Source: Saprospiraceae bacterium (GTDB lineage Bacteria; Bacteroidota; Bacteroidia; Chitinophagales; Saprospiraceae). Taken from it: 64,000 nt of DNA. The DNA lies in NCBI GenBank assembly GCA_013001595.1, contig JABDMH010000129.1, positions 57,929-121,928 on the forward strand, written 5' to 3'. Positions 59,701-64,000 of this stretch are shown piece by piece. The position numbers and the translations under genes are program-made. The notes beneath the pieces were generated by a model. The model did no database searches, was not told where the DNA came from, and saw only the letters and a list, made by a program, of their open reading frames with translations. The first letter of the stretch is position 1. The number at the start of each line of letters is the position of its first letter.

Positions 59701-61091
59701 AGTGCTGCTTCGATATCTGCTGCAGAGGGATTACAGCCCAAGTCTGCTCCATCAGCCACTGAACCACTCGCCGTTATCACTGGAGCTTCGTCATCGACAA
59801 GTATGTCATATGTGAATACGCAGTTCATGAAACCCTCACCCAAGTTTAATTTACCGTCAGCAGCTCCTCCCATACCATCTCCAAAATCATCAAAAATGGT
59901 AACCGTCCTTATAATGGTTTGATCATTTGAAGCACATATATCGACTTCCTTATCGTCTACGGAAAAAACTATTATGTTTCCGCATGGATTAGTCCCTACA
60001 CTAATGTTGTAGGGAGCTGCAGCAGCGCTGGCTGCATCGGTTGGATGAGCGGGGATGTTTGCCAGAGTTTTGCAGTCGAAATCTCCTAAGTCCAAATCCA
60101 TTGGACAGGCAGCAGAAAATTCACAGCAAGCCTCCAGTGCGATTTCATTGGTTACCACTGTGGACGTACTCAGATTATCTGTCACAGTTAATGTCACTGT
60201 GAATGGCCCTGATGTATTGTACTGATGAGTTGCAGGATTGGTATTACTCATGGTGTTGAGATCTCCAAAATCCCAATCATATGTGTATGGACCCTCTCCG
60301 CCCATAGCTTGGCCTGAAAACTGGACAAGTCCTGATGGGTCTCCAAAATCCACACATTGATCCCAGGTGAAATCCGCTCTTAAGGGTGTTGTAACCTGAA
60401 TATCTCCGTAGCAACGACATTTAGCTTTATTGGTAGATCCACAGATAACATCAGTACCATCACCACCTCCCATGGGACAGACCGCACCACTTCCTGTACC
60501 CCAAACTGTAATCGCATTTTGCAGGACCAAAGCTTCTGAACAATCCCATGAATAGGTGTCTGGAGCCGGCACACAAGCAATTTTTGGAACATTTTGCTCT
60601 AGCAATAAATCAAAACAATGATCAATGTCTAAGGAAGTTCCGGAGTTAGTACCCATAACGGTGCCTCCAAGATATATTCCTTGGCGGTCGCTACTGTTAT
60701 TGCTACAAAAAACAATGCAGACGTAAACATCTATCTCATCCCCATCGGCTAAAGACTCGCAATCGCTGGTTGTAAGACAAGTTCCCAATTCATCGGTTGC
60801 CAAGTAAACATCTAAGATTTTAACGTCCTCTGCAGTGCAATTTGGACTATCCTCACAGGGGTGCCCCGCAGGGGTAGGACATTCACCACTTTCGATTTCT
60901 ATATTGCAGTCCATATTCGGACATTGGGAGAATAAATTAATATGGGTAAACCAAATGGCCAGGAATACAAATATCACTTTGGTTATATCCAGGCGATAAG
61001 ATTGGAGCTGTTGCATATTGGCTTGCATTTTGAGTGTTTCATTGATCATCTGATACGATAGTATCTCAATTGGCACGAATAGGTGCTGCAC
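56799..61091 (-). CDS. giant multidomain surface protein with T9SS type-A sorting domain
   Basis: Up to 1430 residues; the start may be the ATG at 61028 or 61016, nearer the signal peptide (VIFVFLAIWFTHINLFSQ). Domain run: cysteine-rich head, PKD domain (about 245-325, GPYTYDWDFGD), HYR-like repeats, a SprB-like repeat (YEWSNGQTTQTASNLTAG), more HYR-like repeats, an SdrD-type B domain (GNQVWEDANGNGLQDSLESG) and the sorting domain at the end (VFPNPFGSEISLQYTSEEN...). Exported by the type IX system and held at the surface as an adhesin or scaffold. The second half is homologous to the next gene. Confidence 0.9.
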   Translation of the reverse strand: MQHLFVPIEILSYQMINETLKMQANMQQLQSYRLDITKVIFVFLAIWFTHINLFSQCPNMDCNIEIESGECPTPAGHPCEDSPNCTAEDVKILDVYLATDELGTCLTTSDCESLADGDEIDVYVCIVFCSNNSSDRQGIYLGGTVMGTNSGTSLDIDHCFDLLLEQNVPKIACVPAPDTYSWDCSEALVLQNAITVWGTGSGAVCPMGGGDGTDVICGSTNKAKCRCYGDIQVTTPLRADFTWDQCVDFGDPSGLVQFSGQAMGGEGPYTYDWDFGDLNTMSNTNPATHQYNTSGPFTVTLTVTDNLSTSTVVTNEIALEACCEFSAACPMDLDLGDFDCKTLANIPAHPTDAASAAAAPYNISVGTNPCGNIIVFSVDDKEVDICASNDQTIIRTVTIFDDFGDGMGGAADGKLNLGEGFMNCVFTYDILVDDEAPVITASGSVADGADLGCNPSAADIEAALGTATASDNCSVGDPTSTDDAVTGDACTKSQTRRFNVMDACDNPATAVTRTVTWSTDTQDPTFANCANGAITDPIDLGTTAPDENAAIVAVGVPFDLCGLGNNEASAVGGPVTGGCIKSQTWTVMIDDQCGNTGSCQVTFMWTGPPLVCLAPDITDADCNAQSTGSATVNVSGGTPGYSYEWSNGQTTQTASNLTAGNYLVTVTDAEGCTILCDATISEASALTADILAFCVEEEALINLLGGASGGTGPYTFAWQGPEGFTATGPSLNDVAQGTYTLMVTDANGCTFTTAVTKDDCCDQGTLFLAAPAAQSGCHNGPSPPTAADVPPPLALSQLMNDLQVTGNCVTMQDLAVTDAISGPIVDGDLYTFTRTYYISAPNALPTQANEMIMILYDPLPPVLSGLPEDLTLTCGSEIPPAANVTGYDNISFEVPVQVSENNAGLTCTGFKVERTYTASDGCGNTVTGTQVITFVDDAAPTLVVPADTTIYCPGEIPPASYISASDNCSAFELSFDEKITELDNCDYTLTRTWTAKDACGNETTATQTITFYDQTGPTIVVTNPMLADIALGDEMVTYGCDDPRVVMEDVEIYDDCCGIAEANAEDELIASHTCDVFGYFRKWKCRWWATDEAGNYSEFYFYVLQYDTAAPVIYNVEPYIEVPCDSLVPAPDTTVYAEDDCALTSNLMFSEDTVFDASNPASYALIRTWSASDFCSNYTKAVQIVAVCDFDTILISSSIGNQVWEDANGNGLQDSLESGINDVTVYLYNQDILLQDGWFLVDSTKTSNIEGQTGQFRFDYLHPGEYQVQFKKMEMLSFTIANQGTDEFLDSDADPETGMTDPIYILAYEDADYIDAGMMVGTLVPSNPDNEKIKSKPCATADCIADEMQLLVFPNPFGSEISLQYTSEENTRVQMEVFDALGRSIKTIQSSAVKGINQERINLKTLDVGVYFIRIQAGGRSAHKMIVKAK

Positions 61092-61580
61092 ATGTTGTGA
61101 ATATCAAAGTAACTCTTGTTCGATAAATTTGGCAGATTAGATGGACAGACCTCTAGTGGTTATTTCCTTACTGTTTACTTCTGCTGCCCAAATCAGATAT
61201 GCTGGGCTTTGCGGTCGTGAGTGTTTGCCGTGATTGTCTTGAGTATGTTCACTTCAAACGGTCCTTGCTGTTCTAGTACAGTTCCAATATGCCTACTTTT
61301 CATAGGTAGTCATACATATTGGACAAACGGCAATATACTATGTTTTTCTATAAGTTAAAAGCAAATATGACCATCACCTAGGCGAAAAAGGCCATGAGTA
61401 AATAAATAGTTAAAAGTGCTTGGTGTCGAATGATTTCTTAAGCAAATTTTTAATTGTATTTGAGCTCAATAACAAAAGAAAAGACGGTACTCCCGGAAGA
61501 GTACCGTCTTTTTGTTTTATAATAATCGATGACCTAGATGTTATCTAGCATGCATTACATTCATGACAACATCCTATGCA
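61092..61580. other. intergenic between the two giant genes
   Basis: About 490 bp. Contains the terminator at 61479-61513 at its high-coordinate end. The AT-rich part before 61380 should hold the promoter of the 1430-residue gene. Confidence 0.6.
61479..61513. terminator. 14-bp hairpin terminator
   Basis: AAAAGACGGTACTC (61479-61492), loop CCGGAA, GAGTACCGTCTTTT (61499-61512). Minus strand continues into TCTTTTGTT, plus strand into TTGTTTT, so it can work both ways. It is about 70 bp past the stop of the gene at 61581. Confidence 0.85.
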
Positions 61581-64000
61581 TCACTGTTTAATCAGCATTT
61601 TGCTGACTACACCATTAGGCATAGACACATGCAGTAGGTACATACCTGCCGGCGCTTGACTGACGTCAAGCGTGCGTGTATGTGTACCCTTACTCATATA
61701 TTCTCGCTGGCCGACCACTTCTTGGCCTAATTGATCCAACAACTTGATGTCTACTTCGCCAGGTTCGGTGACTGGTAGGCTAACATTTACCCTTTCACTC
61801 ACTGGATTTGGGAAAGCCGTAATGTCAGAAGCATTGATCACATTGACCTGAGTTTCAAGCTCGCCAAAATCAGGCAACACAGGATCGCCATAGAGCCCAG
61901 CGTCTAACTTGAGATTCTCTTCGGCATAGCCAATACTAAAGACATCCGTCATACCAGTAGCTGGATCTGCATCGCTATTGGTCTCATCTACGCCAGCTCC
62001 TTTGGTGGTGAAGCTCATACCTTCAGGAGCAACAAACTGCAATAGATAGCTGCCTCGAGTCACCTCAAAACTGTATTTACCGGCGATGCCATCCACAGTA
62101 GCGCTCACTGTCGAATCAACCTTTGTGGCGCTCGCACCACTGTAGTGCTGTTGTACCCTATATAGGATGACTTTCACTCCATTAATGCCTCCTTCTTCTG
62201 CTTCTTGCAACCCATTTTGATTGGCATCAAACCATACAGTGTTGCCGATGGTCGAATTAAGCAGCGATTTGTCGAAATCACATACCGTAACAATCTGAAC
62301 TGCCTCGCCCCGGTTGCCACAGTTGTCTGTAGAGTGCCAGATGCGAACCACAGCATACTTGCTCGAGTCGCTGTCATCATATACGGTGTTTTCCTCAAAT
62401 TGCGGAGTCTTAGTTAGCATACAATCATCTTTTACACCGACATCCTGAGATGCCACTGGTACATCAGCCTCACAAGGGAGATCCAGATCTGCTGGAGCAT
62501 TCAAGATCTCAGGGGCTGTCGTATCGATGAGATGAACATAAAAGAAGTATTCTGCTTCATTCCCGGCAGCATCGACCGCCGTTACAGAACACTTGAATCT
62601 CCGATAGAAGCCAAACATATCACATTTGCCGGTCGTAATCAATTCGTCCTTGGCTTCGCTTGAAGCAATCTTGCAACATTCATCAATGACCACATCTTCC
62701 ATCAATACCTGTGGGCTCTCACAGTTGTACATTTCGATGTATCCACCATTGGGTACGTCCACCAGCATCGGATTTACTGGGGTAATGACGGGAGCGGTAT
62801 TATCAACCACTTCAATCGTTTGTGATTTAGTGACAGAGTTTCCACATGCATCTCTGACGGTCCAGGTACGCACGATCTTGTATTCACAATCGTTGTAATC
62901 AGTACGATCCTCGTCGAAGGTCACTTTAAATGTGGAGCAATCATCAGAGGCCTCATAGTCAGGTTCTGGAATGGGATCACCACATTCGAGTACCATGTCT
63001 GGACCAATGGTCAAAGAAGGAGCTTTGGTATCACTGAAGTGAATGTTCTGCTTCTTGATCGTGACATTTCCACACTCGTCGGTAGCTATCCAGGAACGTT
63101 CCCAGTAGATGCTACCACAAGCGGCAAATCCTCTTATTTGACGACGCATCAGTGAGACGTCACCGGGGCAGTTGTCGCCAGTGGTGACATTGGAGGGCCA
63201 TGGTGGCAGATCACTGCCACATGGAATGACGATGCTCTTCGGTACATTGTAGATGTAAGGTTTGACCTTATCAAACTTATAAAAGACCTTTCGCGAATGG
63301 GTGATGGGATCACCACATTCAGGCGTGTAGGTCCATTCTTCGGTCTGGTAGCCTTCTGCACAGACTCCTATGTTGATCAGGCCTTTGAGTTTGCTGGTCA
63401 CTTGACCTGTTGCTCCGCAAGTGCCTGATCCAGCACCTTGTGTCCAGCTTAGTGAACTCACCACTGGATCTTCATTGCAAGCGAGATAGATGTCGCCAGG
63501 CATCAAGTCCCACACTGGAGCTGGTGCTGGTAATACTTGCTGCTCGCAAACAACGTCAGGATATTGATTTCCACAGTTGTCAGAGACAGAATACCTAATT
63601 ATTATCACTCCGCCGCAGATGTCAACTCCAGTTTTGTCAATCGAAGTTGGTATACCAGTCTTCGTGATTATACAAATACCTGTACCTGTTGTGGACATAA
63701 TGTTTCCATAATCTCCCGGTTGAGCTGCATCAGCCTCTTCGCAGGTAAGTGCTGGAAGGTCAGGGCATACTGGCTGAGCTGGCACGGGAGCGACTTCTAC
63801 ATCCTGTCTGCAGACGACAGGAGGATACTGATTGCCGCAATTATCGGTCACAGAATAAGTGATCTCAATATAGCCTCCACCGCCACAGGCGATGTTGCTT
63901 TTATCAATGGAAGAAGGAATGCCGGTTTTGGTTACGATACATGCACCTGAGCCCATGCTTGAACTAATGTTTCCATAATCTCCAGGTAGAGCAGCATCGG
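61581..64000 (-). CDS. giant HYR-repeat surface protein with T9SS type-A sorting domain, N-terminus outside window
   Basis: More than 800 residues; the frame is open to base 64000, so the start lies beyond the window. From the visible N-terminal end: two copies of an 89-residue repeat (GDYGN...TKTGIPxSIDKxx...SVxDNCGNQYP), then HYR-like repeats with TxECGNVTIKKQ-type cores, an SdrD-type B domain (GNTVWFDANQNGLQEAEEGG) and the sorting domain (AFPNPVSERVNVSLP ... GMYLLHVSMPNG). From about VDNTAPVITPVNPML onward it matches the order and text of the neighbouring 1430-residue protein. Secreted by the type IX system. Probably a surface adhesin. Confidence 0.88.
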   Translation of the reverse strand, partial: DAALPGDYGNISSSMGSGACIVTKTGIPSSIDKSNIACGGGGYIEITYSVTDNCGNQYPPVVCRQDVEVAPVPAQPVCPDLPALTCEEADAAQPGDYGNIMSTTGTGICIITKTGIPTSIDKTGVDICGGVIIIRYSVSDNCGNQYPDVVCEQQVLPAPAPVWDLMPGDIYLACNEDPVVSSLSWTQGAGSGTCGATGQVTSKLKGLINIGVCAEGYQTEEWTYTPECGDPITHSRKVFYKFDKVKPYIYNVPKSIVIPCGSDLPPWPSNVTTGDNCPGDVSLMRRQIRGFAACGSIYWERSWIATDECGNVTIKKQNIHFSDTKAPSLTIGPDMVLECGDPIPEPDYEASDDCSTFKVTFDEDRTDYNDCEYKIVRTWTVRDACGNSVTKSQTIEVVDNTAPVITPVNPMLVDVPNGGYIEMYNCESPQVLMEDVVIDECCKIASSEAKDELITTGKCDMFGFYRRFKCSVTAVDAAGNEAEYFFYVHLIDTTAPEILNAPADLDLPCEADVPVASQDVGVKDDCMLTKTPQFEENTVYDDSDSSKYAVVRIWHSTDNCGNRGEAVQIVTVCDFDKSLLNSTIGNTVWFDANQNGLQEAEEGGINGVKVILYRVQQHYSGASATKVDSTVSATVDGIAGKYSFEVTRGSYLLQFVAPEGMSFTTKGAGVDETNSDADPATGMTDVFSIGYAEENLKLDAGLYGDPVLPDFGELETQVNVINASDITAFPNPVSERVNVSLPVTEPGEVDIKLLDQLGQEVVGQREYMSKGTHTRTLDVSQAPAGMYLLHVSMPNGVVSKMLIKQ
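63480..64000 (-). repeat. tandem 267-bp coding repeat (89 residues)
   Basis: The same bases recur 267 bp apart (for example TTCCATAATCTCC at 63704 and 63971). At least two copies are visible, and the array may continue past the window edge. Encodes the DYGNI...NQYP unit of the surface protein. Confidence 0.8.

Noticed and set aside
1..64000. CRISPR arrays, rRNA genes, prophage or integrase modules
   Set aside because: No regularly spaced short repeats, rRNA-like sequence, integrase or phage structural genes were seen anywhere in the window.

Overview
The window looks like a chromosomal segment of a Bacteroidota bacterium, probably a free-living (marine or sediment) member of the Saprospiria or a related class. 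The main evidence is two type IX secretion signals: a gliding-motility type-B C-terminal domain at 41752-42819, and type-A sorting domains at the ends of the two giant adhesin-like proteins at 56799-64000. Supporting evidence is the Bacteroidota-type FtsE, the L-type lectin, the DUF5060 and DUF5107 proteins, many lipoproteins with SPII signals, and weak Shine-Dalgarno sequences. Lineage below phylum level is inference.

Layout. 1-2785 (minus) is a three-gene proton-translocating transhydrogenase operon (pntAa-pntAb-pntB). 3037-5160 holds a YkuK-like protein, a one-domain asparaginase-like protein, and about 1 kb with only a doubtful small ORF and a strong hairpin terminator. 5165-9328 (minus) has a Rossmann/DUF2520 protein and the cytochrome c maturation pair ccmE-ccmF. 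ftsE follows (9466-10203, plus). 10225-13962 (minus) is an amino-sugar operon nagB - SSS symporter - nagA. 14089-14999 (plus) has a cupin and an OsmC protein. 15060-19723 (minus) is a DUF1501 / planctomycete-type cytochrome-DUF1549-DUF1553 pair. 19855-22910 (minus) has a bifunctional aldolase/dehydrogenase and a secreted lectin. 23063-25917 (plus) is a three-gene cluster: TIM-barrel PEP-hydrolase-like, Tm-1-like ATP-binding, creatininase-like. 25995-31055 carries a START protein, an orphan McrB-N-like domain protein, a frameshifted arylsulfotransferase-like gene, AlkD and a Gfo/Idh oxidoreductase. 31056-33392 is a secreted esterase. 33482-41045 (minus) is a sugar operon: MFS porter - GH2 - DUF5107/TPR.

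43090-45345 is a worn region. It holds an intact tRNA-Arg(CCU), a 3' remnant of an unidentified gene, an orphan substrate-binding lipoprotein, a broken sugar isomerase, a broken GIY-YIG nuclease and a degenerate second copy of the tRNA carrying an insertion. 45614-51309 has a DUF5060 glycosidase-like protein, a 1.25-kb gene-free stretch, a CDGSH protein and a patatin/beta-barrel protein. 51826-56230 (minus) carries two sulfatases and an SDR; the first sulfatase has clearly higher GC than its surroundings and looks recently acquired. 56479-56720 is a small element with perfect 16-bp terminal inverted repeats. 56799-64000 (minus) holds two paralogous multidomain T9SS-secreted surface proteins, the second running off the window.

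Together the genes suggest an organism that takes apart complex, sulfated, amino-sugar-containing polysaccharides with lipoprotein and secreted enzymes. No SusC/SusD pair and no recognisable transcription regulator lies in the window. The strongest leads are the tRNA/GIY-YIG remnant region, the G8 frameshift in the arylsulfotransferase gene, the Tm-1-like cluster, the transferred sulfatase and the inverted-repeat element.
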